Shown here piece by piece: positions 1 through 7,424 of a DNA stretch of 64,000 nucleotides. The first letter of the stretch is position 1, and every line of letters starts with the position of its first letter. Under the pieces are notes generated by a model, which saw nothing but the letters and a program-made list of their open reading frames with translations, made no database searches and was not told where the DNA came from. A program made the position numbers and the translations under genes. The stretch comes from Paenibacillaceae bacterium GAS479. GTDB taxonomy: Bacteria; Bacillota; Bacilli; Paenibacillales; Paenibacillaceae. The DNA lies in the NCBI GenBank assembly GCA_900105225.1, contig LT629764.1, positions 818,098-882,097 on the forward strand, given 5' to 3'.

Positions 1-394
1 TCGCTTGCGCCTGCTCTTGGCGCGCAGCAGCTTCCGCTGACCTTGCCGCTTCAGCAGTCAGCTCGCTGCATCTCGCCTCCAGGCTCGCTTGTGCCTGCTC
101 ATAGCGCGCAGCAGCTTCCGCTGACCTTGCCGCCTCAGCAGTCAGCTCGCTGCATCTCGCCTCCAGGCTCGCTTGCGCCTGCTCATAGCGCGCAGCAGCT
201 TCCGCTGCCCTTGCCGCATCAGCAGTCAGCTCGCTGCATCTCGCTTCCAGCCTCGCTTGCTCCTGCTCATAGCGCGCAGCCACTTCCGCTGCCCTTGCCG
301 CCTCAGCAGTCAGCTCGCTGCATCTTGCTTCCAGGCTTGCCTGAGCGTCTTCATAGCGGGACTCAAACGCAGTAAGCTCTGCCGTGAGCTCCTC
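1..394 (-). repeat. 84-bp tandem repeats encoding 28-residue coiled coil
   Basis: Near-identical copies are spaced exactly 84 bp apart (a conserved CAGCTCGCTGCATCT on the plus strand recurs at 59, 143, 227 and 311). Each encodes 28 residues, exactly four heptads, with a LEARCSEL core containing a conserved cysteine. DNA identity is high, so expansion is recent; the array may continue past the left edge. Confidence 0.85.
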
Positions 395-2437
395 ACACTG
401 CACACCTAGAACCGACAGCTCCCGCTGCAGCTCTTCCTTGCCCCCTGCTGCGACACGTCGGAGCTCCAAAGTAATCTCCTCGCTGAGGGACGCCAAGCTG
501 ATCGAACCGATTTGCAGTTGCGCAGCACCTACACTGCCCGGCGCCAAATGATGGCTCTGCACCGCTTCGGCTGCGACATGGTCGCTGAGCACACTGCCTC
601 TCTTCAGATGGCCGTTATGCACCGAGCCTGCTTCCAGAGCAGCCGATCCGACGCTGCCGGGTGCAAGATGGCGGCTTTGTACAGAAGATTCGGCCAGCTG
701 CTTGGAACCGATGCTGCCCTCCTCTATTTGTTCCGCTCCGACTGAACCGCTTGCCAATCGGCTTCGCTCAACCGCTCCGTCCTGAATATGGGCTGCACCA
801 ACAGAGCGAAGCTGCAACTGTGCTTGCCCTACTGCTCCTGGAGCGAGCTTAGCATTAGAAACGCTCTGGTCCGCCAGCTTTTCCAGCGTTACTGCGCCTT
901 CCATTAGCTTCTCCGTCGAAATGGATTCCGGGGCCAGCTTGAGTGAGCTGACCATATAATCAGCCAGGTGGCGAGCCGTAACTGACCGCCCAGCCAACAC
1001 GCGGCCGTCCACAATTCCGTCTGCCAAATGGTGATTGGCTACCGCTTGCTCCCCAATGGAGCTCGCGCTGATTGATTCCGGCGCGAGATGTGCCGCCTGC
1101 ACAGCGCCTACTTGCAGCTTTTCGGAGCTGACGCTGCCTTGGGCAAGATGGCGCGTCTGTACCGCTTCATAAGCCAGCTTCGCGGAGCTGACGCTGATAT
1201 CCGCCAGCTTCTCCGCTGTCACTGCTTGATTCGATAGCTTGCTCGTTGTTACCGAGTCCGCCTGCAGCTTTTCCGAACTTACGCTCTCTTCTCCCAATTG
1301 ACGACTGCTAACAGCGCCCGGTGAAATATGGCGGCCTTCCACCCCATCCGTCCTCAGCTGCTCACCGCCGACTGCTTCCCCAGCGATAGCCTCTTGGCCG
1401 ACACTTCCTGCTCCCAGTTCACGGGCGCCTACGGCTCCCTCGACCAGATGTTGAGGCCAGATACTGGCTTCTTCCAAGTGACGCCCCTGCACAGCGCCTG
1501 CTTGGATCTGCTCCGAACCGACAGCGCCTGCTTCCAAATGCCGTGATTGAACGACTCCATCCTGCAGCTTCTCAGCCGTTACCGATCCATCCTGCAGCTT
1601 TGCTGTAGATACGGCCTGCTCGCCGAGCTTGGCATTGTCGACCGAACCGCTTGCAAGCGCAGATGCACCAATCGATTCCGGTCCATAGAGGCGATATGTC
1701 AGGCTTTCATCTGCAAGAAATTCCGCCGTCAGGGAACGCGGTTTGATATGACGAGCCTCTACAGAGCCATCTTGCAGCTTATGGCCAGGGAAGCTGCGAT
1801 CCGCCAGCTTTTCAGGCGTAATACTGCCATCCCTAATTTTGGAGACTGTTATACTGCCATCTTGCAGCTTACTGCCACCGACAGCACCGTCGGCCAAATG
1901 CTCCTCAAATATAGATTCCGAAGCAAGCTTGCTTGAGGTGACGGCGCCCTGCTGAAGCTTGATCGAGCTTACTGAGCCATCAGCAAGTGAAGCCTCGCCA
2001 ACGGCTTCCTTCGCCAGCTTGCCGGACGTTACGCTCCGAGCGGCCAGCTTTTCAGACAGCACTGATCCATCCGCAAGATCGGACCCGAATATAAGTGGAA
2101 TGGCGCTTCCCGGTGCGCGCCTCTCCTCCAGCATAGCGACCAGCATTTCGTTCATCTCAGCCGAACTAATCGGTTCAGCCTCACCGCTCGGTTCAACCTG
2201 GTCCTGCACTGCGTCCTCCGCAGTTTCTTCTAGTACAGCCCGCTCTTCATCAGTCGGCAGCAGCTCATCTTCAATTTCCAGTACTGCCGGCTCAGGCGGT
2301 GCCTCCACCCGGCTTATTCGGATCTTCTCACCGTACTTCATGTCATCAATCCACTGGATTTCCGAGTAAGTGGGGTTTTCCACCTGTAAAATCTTCTTAC
2401 GGGGCTTCGGCAGCTTGCCCTTCCGGTTGTTTGCCAT
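1..2437 (-). CDS. Giant repeat protein, WIAG-tail-like, partial (runs off left edge)
   Basis: Open from an ATG at 2437 (preceded by GGAGAGG) to the window edge, so at least 812 residues and incomplete at the C-terminus. Residues 1-122 are charged and non-repetitive. Residues 123-652 are 53 consecutive decapeptides of the form x-G-S-V-x-x-x-x-L-A with no insertion or deletion, like those in tail-fibre and surface proteins thought to form beta-solenoids. From about residue 653 it turns into a coiled coil of 28-residue repeats (four heptads) rich in Ala, Glu and Arg. No signal peptide is visible. Paenibacillus proteins named WIAG-tail have this kind of repeat; their diagnostic tail would lie outside the window, so the family name is inference. 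A spore-surface or filament role is possible but not shown. Confidence 0.75.
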   Translation of the reverse strand, partial: MANNRKGKLPKPRKKILQVENPTYSEIQWIDDMKYGEKIRISRVEAPPEPAVLEIEDELLPTDEERAVLEETAEDAVQDQVEPSGEAEPISSAEMNEMLVAMLEERRAPGSAIPLIFGSDLADGSVLSEKLAARSVTSGKLAKEAVGEASLADGSVSSIKLQQGAVTSSKLASESIFEEHLADGAVGGSKLQDGSITVSKIRDGSITPEKLADRSFPGHKLQDGSVEARHIKPRSLTAEFLADESLTYRLYGPESIGASALASGSVDNAKLGEQAVSTAKLQDGSVTAEKLQDGVVQSRHLEAGAVGSEQIQAGAVQGRHLEEASIWPQHLVEGAVGARELGAGSVGQEAIAGEAVGGEQLRTDGVEGRHISPGAVSSRQLGEESVSSEKLQADSVTTSKLSNQAVTAEKLADISVSSAKLAYEAVQTRHLAQGSVSSEKLQVGAVQAAHLAPESISASSIGEQAVANHHLADGIVDGRVLAGRSVTARHLADYMVSSLKLAPESISTEKLMEGAVTLEKLADQSVSNAKLAPGAVGQAQLQLRSVGAAHIQDGAVERSRLASGSVGAEQIEEGSIGSKQLAESSVQSRHLAPGSVGSAALEAGSVHNGHLKRGSVLSDHVAAEAVQSHHLAPGSVGAAQLQIGSISLASLSEEITLELRRVAAGGKEELQRELSVLGVQCEELTAELTAFESRYEDAQASLEARCSELTAEAARAAEVAARYEQEQARLEARCSELTADAARAAEAAARYEQAQASLEARCSELTAEAARSAEAAARYEQAQASLEARCSELTAEAARSAEAAARQEQAQA
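482..2071 (-). repeat. 53 tandem 30-bp units encoding decapeptides
   Basis: Within the partial giant protein, 530 residues divide into 53 ten-residue units (examples DGSVTAEKLQ, PGSVGSAALE) with conserved Val/Ile at position 4 and Leu/Ile at position 9. The units differ in sequence but keep length exactly, which points to selection on the protein fold rather than recent slippage. Confidence 0.85.
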
Positions 2438-2523
2438 AGTCCTCTCCTTCGATTCCGACATCATCAGAGCTACTATATGCACGAGGCTAGGCTTTTTTAC
2501 CGGTTGTGGACAGCCATCTCGAC

Positions 2524-2563
2524 AAAAAAAGTCTGTCCTTCGCCTTAAACGGCAGTCGGACAG
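2524..2563 (-). terminator. Rho-independent terminator
   Basis: On the minus strand CTGTCC and GGACAG form a stem with inner GCC/GGC pairing, followed by a run of seven T. It lies between hprK-like and the giant repeat gene and is the second of two terminators in tandem. Confidence 0.7.
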
Positions 2564-2577
2564 GAACATTTTACAAA

Positions 2578-2620
2578 ATAAAAAAAGCCGCCAGAAGATC
2601 AATCCTCCTGAAGCCGGCTC
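2578..2620 (-). terminator. Rho-independent terminator overlapping the hprK-like stop codon
   Basis: Minus-strand stem AGCCG...CGGCT with an inner CAGGAG/CTTCTG helix and a following T7 tract. The stop codon of the HprK paralogue falls in the loop, so the gene end and terminator are merged. Confidence 0.7.
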
Positions 2621-3513
2621 ATGAATTCCTCTACTGCACTATAGCCCTGTTGCTGCAAATACCAGTTGTTAGCGGCAGCCTCCACTAGGCTGGCCACGTC
2701 GCGGCCAGGCTGCAGCTGAATTTGAATATGCGGAATTTTGACACCCATATAATCGGTGTACCTTTCCTCAACTTCAAGATCATTGTTCAGGTCGTTGTCC
2801 TGCCATTTGGTCAACTCAATATCAAGCGCGATACGAGTCTCCTCTTGGAAAGCTTTGCGCCCATAAAGCCTTACGACATTGATAAGTCCGATGCTGCGCA
2901 GCGCGAGGAACTCTTTCGTTTTGCCGTTATGTGTGCCAAGCAGCGTCCTCGGACTTAGCTTTTTGAGCACGATCACATCATCAGCTACTAGTCGATGGCC
3001 CCGTCTGATCAGAGAATGAGCGGTCTCACTTTTACCAGCGCCGGAAGCTCCCCTTAGCAAAATGCCAATGCCTGACACATTCACGCAAACGCCATGGATA
3101 CCGATATGTTCGGCCAGCTCTTTGACCAGATAAGCATCCATCATCGCCATGAACTCTGCTGTTGACTGACTCGTACGCAGAAGAGGAATTCCTTCCTCCT
3201 CACAGTATCGCATCAAGTATTTGAGTCCGTCCTGACCTGCGGTAACAATAAAGCAAGGCGGATGGTATTTGACGATATTGCCAATATGAAGATTGCGCTC
3301 CAGCTCCGTCAGTTTAAGCAGATAGGTGATTTCCTTAATACCAAGCACCTGAACCCGCTCCATCGGAAAATAATCAAAATAACCGACAAACTCCAGTCCT
3401 GGCCGATGACCTCCCGGCTTGGTCACTTCGCAGTCGAGATTCCTCTCCCCCGCGAGCACCTCCAGCTTGAAATGATCAGCAAGGCGACGAACCGTCATGG
3501 TACGTTTGCTCAT
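2599..3513 (-). CDS. Divergent HPr kinase/phosphorylase paralogue
   Basis: A 304-residue protein of HprK length and layout: N-terminal regulatory domain, His140, Walker A GASGAGKS at 155-162 and the paired Asp178-Asp179 that act in kinase and phosphorylase chemistry. HprK phosphorylates Ser46 of HPr in carbon catabolite control. The family signature is degraded: where HprK has E-I-R-G followed by G-I-I-N, this protein has ALRSIGLIN (204-212), losing the acidic residue and a glycine. It is not beside lgt, the usual neighbour of hprK, so it is probably a second copy with altered activity or target. Start is supported by a GGGAGGGAG site upstream of ATG 3513. Alternative: a related HprK-fold kinase with another substrate. 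Confidence 0.85.
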   Translation of the reverse strand: MSKRTMTVRRLADHFKLEVLAGERNLDCEVTKPGGHRPGLEFVGYFDYFPMERVQVLGIKEITYLLKLTELERNLHIGNIVKYHPPCFIVTAGQDGLKYLMRYCEEEGIPLLRTSQSTAEFMAMMDAYLVKELAEHIGIHGVCVNVSGIGILLRGASGAGKSETAHSLIRRGHRLVADDVIVLKKLSPRTLLGTHNGKTKEFLALRSIGLINVVRLYGRKAFQEETRIALDIELTKWQDNDLNNDLEVEERYTDYMGVKIPHIQIQLQPGRDVASLVEAAANNWYLQQQGYSAVEEFMSRLQED

Positions 3514-3537
3514 GTTCAGGAATCTCCCTCCCGTGGA

Positions 3538-4044
3538 TCAACGTGGATCAATCCCTAGCTCATAGGTCAAATAACTCTGTTCAAGCACGTAACCTTGGGA
3601 CTCATATAGTTGTCTAGCCCTCTTATTATCCGGCGCTGTTGACAGTTGGATGTAGGCCGCTCCCGTGTCCCTCGCATGCTGCTCGGCAGCTTGAAGCAAC
3701 TTGCGTGCTGCTCCCTTGCCGCGCCAGCCCTCATCTATGTACAAGTCGTTCAGAATCCACGCGCGGCGCATAGAAAGAGAAGAAAACACTGGATAGAGCT
3801 GCGCAAAGCCGATTCGCTCTTCTCCGAATATCGCAACTAAAATAATAGAATCCTGCCTCTGGAGCCTCTCTTGGATGAACAAACGCGCGCCATCCATCTG
3901 CTCTTTCGTGTCCGGATGACCATAAAACTGCCGATATTGATGAAAAAGCAGGGAAAGCTCTTCTGCCATCCCGGTATCAGAATGCTGCGCCTGAACAACC
4001 TGGAGGAAGCTGCGGTAGTTGTTCTCGTCCTTATACTGGTTCAC
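3538..4044 (-). CDS. GNAT-family N-acetyltransferase
   Basis: About 168 residues with the GNAT core: RRAWILNDLYIDEGWRGKGAARKLL is the acetyl-CoA pyrophosphate loop region (R-G-K-G-A), followed by NKRARQLYESQGYVLEQ near the C-terminus, the usual beta-6/alpha-4 signature. Substrate unknown. I prefer the GTG at 4044 because GGAGG lies eight bases upstream; an in-frame ATG at 4059 overlaps that site. It stops 24 bases before the hprK-like start and may be co-transcribed with it. Confidence 0.85.
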   Translation of the reverse strand: MNQYKDENNYRSFLQVVQAQHSDTGMAEELSLLFHQYRQFYGHPDTKEQMDGARLFIQERLQRQDSIILVAIFGEERIGFAQLYPVFSSLSMRRAWILNDLYIDEGWRGKGAARKLLQAAEQHARDTGAAYIQLSTAPDNKRARQLYESQGYVLEQSYLTYELGIDPR

Positions 4045-4146
4045 TTTGCATACCTCCATAAAAGCTTTTTTTCACTTTAGCCGGATTGGCTGCAGCGCCG
4101 CCATGGAGAATGATGCCGAATACATGGATCGTATGACAGCTCTAGC

Positions 4147-4644
4147 TTAAGCTTGAGGTTTGAATCCCTCTTCCAAGAGATACTCCTCTGCTTCATCATA
4201 GGTTTCAAAAGCCATCTCCAAATTCAGTCCCGCGTAAAGGTACCAGAGATCCTCTTCATTACGCAGCTCAAGCGAGTTGCCTTCGGCATTCATCCAGCGA
4301 CTCTTAGTCATCCGCCTGCGCCTTGCGGCACGACTCTGTCCCGGCTCCTGAGCAGGAGCAGACGGAGCTTTGGAGAGGGAGGCGATTGAGGCCGAGGTCA
4401 AACGGCGCAGCTCTTCCGCGTCCATATCCCGGATGCTGGTGTAACCTTTATCATCCGTTTCATAACCGTCCAAAAGACCGGCGAATATATAACCGCTTCC
4501 GTTTGGATGCAGACGATATACAACCGTCTTTTTCTCGTGAAGACTTCCTTCAAAATGAAAATTAACCCTGCCCATCGACACATCGTTGCGCGTCAGCTTC
4601 GGGAAAGAAGAAAAAAGCTCTAGTTTTTCTTGGAAAGATAACAT
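4147..4644 (-). CDS. Uncharacterised 165-residue protein
   Basis: I do not recognise the family. GGAGG sits five bases before the ATG. Residues 1-70 look folded (alternating hydrophobic and polar, with VYRLHPNGSGYIFAGLLDGYE), residues 78-117 are low complexity with an SAPAQEP stretch and a basic RAARRRR run, and the C-terminus is acidic (YDEAEEYLLEEGF). No signal peptide or membrane segment. Codon use matches the surrounding chromosome, so it is likely a native gene. Confidence 0.65.
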   Translation of the reverse strand: MLSFQEKLELFSSFPKLTRNDVSMGRVNFHFEGSLHEKKTVVYRLHPNGSGYIFAGLLDGYETDDKGYTSIRDMDAEELRRLTSASIASLSKAPSAPAQEPGQSRAARRRRMTKSRWMNAEGNSLELRNEEDLWYLYAGLNLEMAFETYDEAEEYLLEEGFKPQA

Positions 4645-4809
4645 GGAAACCTCCGGTAATGTAATGAGTTGTACCTTGCATTATATCACAGAAGGCTGCT
4701 AGCTTTAATTTCCTTGACTGTAGAGCTGAGCGCGGCGGTTGAACCCTTGGAACCGAGTTTCCTGATAGGTAATTTGTCCCTCATCTCCCACAACGAGCAA
4801 ACCTCTGAA

Positions 4810-4873
4810 CTATTTATGCTCCCGTTTCAGCTTGGAGAATAGAACCGCATCGACGAATTTCCCTTTTTCGAAA
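4810..4873 (-). pseudogene. 3' end of acetyltransferase gene cut off by the IS1595 element
   Basis: Read on the minus strand directly after one TTTCGAAA copy, this encodes KGKFVDAVLFSKLKREHK and a stop at 4810. Joined to the 5' part at 6828-7314 with the element and one target copy removed, the frame runs without break through DYFFE-KGKFVDAV, the normal ending of RimJ/RimL-type acetyltransferases. It is therefore the displaced tail of that gene. Confidence 0.9.
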
Positions 4874-4898
4874 GGCTTTGTTAAACCTTAATGTTGAT
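4874..4898 (+). repeat. Left inverted repeat of the IS1595 element
   Basis: Begins GGCTTTGTTAAACCTTAATG. It matches the right end in 21 of 25 positions, differing at base 5, bases 13-15. The target-site copy TTTCGAAA precedes it. Confidence 0.9.
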
Positions 4899-4958
4899 AT
4901 TTGATAATTACGAACAAATGTTCTATTATAGAGATAACAATTTTGGTTCGGAGATGAC

Positions 4959-6011
4959 TTGTCTATGGATTTAAAGGAGCTAAAAAAGCTTGTTGATACA
5001 TTAGACGATAGGGGTAAGCAGGAGCTTATCTTCTTTTTGCAATCCCGAACCAAGGGTGTGTCGGTTCCCGTTCGAGCAATTGACGAAATCCAAGAGCAGA
5101 AGCACAAAGATGGGCTTGTTTGTCCGCATTGCAAAACCCATTCTGTCGTTCGTTTTGGGAAGTACGCTGTAAAAACACGTGCTGGAGAGGTTAAACGTCA
5201 GCGTTACCGCTGTAAATCCTGTCGCCAAACCTTTAATGACCTTACAAACACCCCTCTTCAACGAACGAGAAGAGCACATGTGTGGGTTCGTTTCATTGAA
5301 TGCATGATTGAGGGCTATTCGCTGAGAAAATGTGCCGAGCAATTAAACGGCGAAGTCACACATGTCACCTTGTTTTACTGGCGACATAAGATTCTTACTG
5401 CCCTGAAACAGTTTCCAACCGAATCATTCCAAGGTATCGTTGAAATGGACGAGACCTACTTTCTGTACTCGGAAAAAGGCAAGCGGAACATCACCGAACG
5501 CAAGCCACGTAAACGAGGCGGAAAAGCTAAATATCGTGGCATAAGCAAGGACCAAGTGTGTGTCCTCGTTGCCCGTGACCGTCAGAAAATGACTTACTCT
5601 GGCGTTCTTGGGCGTGGTCGCATTCGGACAACGAAATTAGATGAGGCGATTGGCGGATATCTATCGGACTCAAACGTGCTTTGCACGGATTCCTGGCGGG
5701 CATTCAGCTCCTATGCGAATGCAAAAGGCTTGGCTCATTACCGATTTAAGTCCGACGGAAAACAACGTGTCAAAGGCGTGTATCATATCCAAAACGTAAA
5801 CAGCTATCACAGCCGCTTGAAGAAATGGATGGACCGCTTCAATGGTGTTGCAACCAAATATTTGCATAATTATTTGGCTTGGTTCCGTTATATAGACAGC
5901 AAGGAATATGAGAATACCTTATCGAATAAGAAAAATATGTTGGTCAAATCGTGTCTGTTTACTGTCACCGACACGAACACAAAGCTTCGGCTTTCTGCTT
6001 ATTCTTATTAA
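4959..6011 (+). CDS. IS1595-family transposase
   Basis: 350 residues. An N-terminal zinc ribbon is visible (CPHC at 55-58 and CKSC at 85-88), followed by a helix-turn-helix-like segment and the DDE-fold catalytic core: Asp164 in MDETYF, Asp244 in CTDSWRAF and Asn281 in NVNSYHSRLKKW, fitting the DD(N/E/H)K pattern of the family. A basic KPRKRGGKAKYRG loop follows the first Asp, as is usual. The reading frame is intact, so the element may be active. Start is either TTG 4959 or ATG 4965; GGAG lies 5 and 11 bases upstream respectively. Confidence 0.93.
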   Translation: MSMDLKELKKLVDTLDDRGKQELIFFLQSRTKGVSVPVRAIDEIQEQKHKDGLVCPHCKTHSVVRFGKYAVKTRAGEVKRQRYRCKSCRQTFNDLTNTPLQRTRRAHVWVRFIECMIEGYSLRKCAEQLNGEVTHVTLFYWRHKILTALKQFPTESFQGIVEMDETYFLYSEKGKRNITERKPRKRGGKAKYRGISKDQVCVLVARDRQKMTYSGVLGRGRIRTTKLDEAIGGYLSDSNVLCTDSWRAFSSYANAKGLAHYRFKSDGKQRVKGVYHIQNVNSYHSRLKKWMDRFNGVATKYLHNYLAWFRYIDSKEYENTLSNKKNMLVKSCLFTVTDTNTKLRLSAYSY

Positions 6012-6043
6012 GCTAACTGGCAGAATTCTCGAATAGAAATGTC

Positions 6044-6072
6044 TTACATAAACATTGTGAATGCTTTATAAT
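6044..6072 (+). promoter_or_regulatory. Probable promoter of the passenger gene
   Basis: A perfect TATAAT at 6067-6072 with TTACAT 17 bases upstream (weak -35), 40 bases before the passenger start and after the transposase stop. The passenger can be expressed independently of the transposase. Confidence 0.55.
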
Positions 6073-6111
6073 GACAGTCAATACGAAACCACTTATTAGG
6101 AGGTTGTCATA

Positions 6112-6738
6112 TTGGAAACTGCTCAACTTATCACTCATGATAATCGTAAGATTTATCCTCATGTTTACTCTGTGAAACCAGGACCAGTACAAATTTTGCG
6201 TGTTCCTAAGATGCAATATGTATCCCAAGAAATGAGAACAGCTTTCCATATGAACTGGGCTGGACGCCCAGAACCATTAGATGAACAGTGGATTGTATGG
6301 AAAGTAGTGAACCAGTTGAAGCAAATAACAAAGAACTCAATGGGATATAAGTTTAAGTTAATGCCCCCCGAGATTATTTGGCGTAGTAAAAGTGTTGATG
6401 ATAAATATAACGTTACTCATATGATGCAAGTTCCAGATTGTATTACTTCGGAAATTTACGAAGAGGCAAGAGCAAATGTCGAGAAGAATTTACGTGGGCA
6501 AACAATTCCTAAGACCAAGTTTGTAGGAGAAGAGTTCACTATATGTGCTCAAAAACTTCATATTGGACATTATCGTGATACACAGTCAACTCTACAAGAA
6601 ATTGAAAATCATATTGAAGAGCAAGGGTACCGAATCAAAGGCAATCGAAGAGAAATTTATCTGACACCAGCTATGCAGTGTCATCTACCTGAAACATGGA
6701 AAACGATTGTAAGGGTCGAAATCGAAAAACTTGACTGA
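6112..6738 (+). CDS. GyrI-like small-molecule-binding domain protein (IS passenger)
   Basis: 208 residues, TTG start eight bases after AGGAGG. The sequence follows the stand-alone GyrI-like proteins of the COG4832 type: a VPKMQYV...RTAFHMNW opening, central LMPPEIIW strand, MMQVPDCITSEIYEEA segment, LHIGHYRDTQSTLQEIENHIEEQGY (His-Ile-Gly plus helix) and a REIYLTP ending. The GyrI/SOGA fold binds small amphipathic ligands and in some members hydrolyses or sequesters toxic compounds; the ligand here is unknown. No DNA-binding domain is attached. It lies wholly inside the IS1595 element and is more AT-rich than the surrounding chromosome, so it moves with the element and may confer resistance to a small molecule (inference). 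Confidence 0.8.
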   Translation: METAQLITHDNRKIYPHVYSVKPGPVQILRVPKMQYVSQEMRTAFHMNWAGRPEPLDEQWIVWKVVNQLKQITKNSMGYKFKLMPPEIIWRSKSVDDKYNVTHMMQVPDCITSEIYEEARANVEKNLRGQTIPKTKFVGEEFTICAQKLHIGHYRDTQSTLQEIENHIEEQGYRIKGNRREIYLTPAMQCHLPETWKTIVRVEIEKLD

Positions 6739-6764
6739 GCTAACGGGACACGATAACTCAATTA

Positions 6765-6790
6765 ACCGCCTTTTCACAAAGGTGGTTTTC
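6765..6790 (+). terminator. Terminator of the passenger gene
   Basis: ACCGCCTTT and AAAGGTGGT form a nine-pair stem with one G-T pair and a short loop, followed by TTTTC. It sits between the passenger stop and the right inverted repeat. Confidence 0.75.
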
Positions 6791-6802
6791 TTATGGTCAC
6801 AA

Positions 6803-6827
6803 ATCAACATTAGAATTTAACATAGCC
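6803..6827 (-). repeat. Right inverted repeat of the IS1595 element
   Basis: On the minus strand begins GGCTATGTTAAATTCTAATG, followed outward by the second TTTCGAAA copy at 6828-6835. It supplies the premature stop of the interrupted acetyltransferase. Confidence 0.9.
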
Positions 6828-7314
6828 TTTCGAAAAAATAATCCCGCAGCAGTCCTTCTTCCTTAAGTCCACATTTCTCCAGTAGCCGGCGAGAACTGAT
6901 GTTGTCAGGATCGATGAACGCCTCCGCACGGTTAAGTCCCATGCTTTCAAAACCAAATTCCAGGATAGCTGAAACCGCTTCCGTCATATACCCTTTCTGC
7001 CAAAAATGCGGATGCAGCTCATAGCCAATTTCGGCTCTGCTATGCTCCCGCTGCCAATTATGATAACCGCAAGTTCCTATCAGTCGATCTTCACCGCGAA
7101 GCGTGATGCCCCATCTCAAAGAAATTCCACTGTCAATCCGCTCGTTGAAACGCCGGATCTGTTCCTCTGCCTGACGTAGCTCCGTAAACGTCTCCAAATC
7201 ATAATATTCCGTGACTTCATCCAGGGAAAAATAAGCGTACATATCCGGCGCATCTTCCAGCTTAAGCCTTCGCAGATGCAGCCTTGGCGTATTCAAAGCT
7301 ACAAACTCTGTCAT
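6828..7314 (-). pseudogene. RimJ/RimL-type acetyltransferase, interrupted by the IS1595 element
   Basis: The 5' part runs from ATG 7314 (GGAGGG eight bases upstream) through TPRLHLRRL, GEDRLIGTCGYHNW, EIGYELHPHFWQKGYMTEA and NISSRRLLEKCGLKEEGLLRDYFFE, all typical of ribosomal-protein-type GNAT enzymes. At 6835 it enters the target duplication and then the element, where the frame stops after three non-native residues. The missing last 18 residues are found at 4810-4873. The truncated product loses only the final strand, so residual folding cannot be excluded, but the gene is broken. Confidence 0.9.
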
Positions 7315-7424
7315 CTATTAATCCCTCCATCGTAATCTATCGTATTAGAATAGAAGATATGGAGTATTTTTACAATCCCCGGTTCAACTTAAAAAGAGAC
7401 GCACTGGCGCCCCTTATAACCGCA

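Larger units (their letters stand above)
4874..6827 (+). mobile_element. Complete IS1595-family element with passenger gene (1,954 bp)
   Basis: Bounded by imperfect inverted repeats starting GGCTTTGTTAAACC (left) and GGCTATGTTAAATT (right), 21 of the first 25 bases matching. Both ends are flanked by the 8-bp direct repeat TTTCGAAA (4866-4873 and 6828-6835); 8-bp duplications are typical of IS1595. Inside are a DDE-type transposase and a second gene for a GyrI-like protein with its own -10 box and terminator, so it is a transporter-type IS. Insertion splits an acetyltransferase gene, and exact in-frame reconstruction of that gene confirms the boundaries. Confidence 0.93.

Noticed and set aside
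43-2369. Several plus-strand open frames over the first 2.4 kb
   Set aside because: They are antisense shadows of the repetitive minus-strand gene, have no ribosome binding sites and show repeats only because the real gene does.
5001-5342. Minus-strand frame opposite the IS1595 transposase
   Set aside because: No ribosome binding site, and the opposite strand carries a clear transposase.
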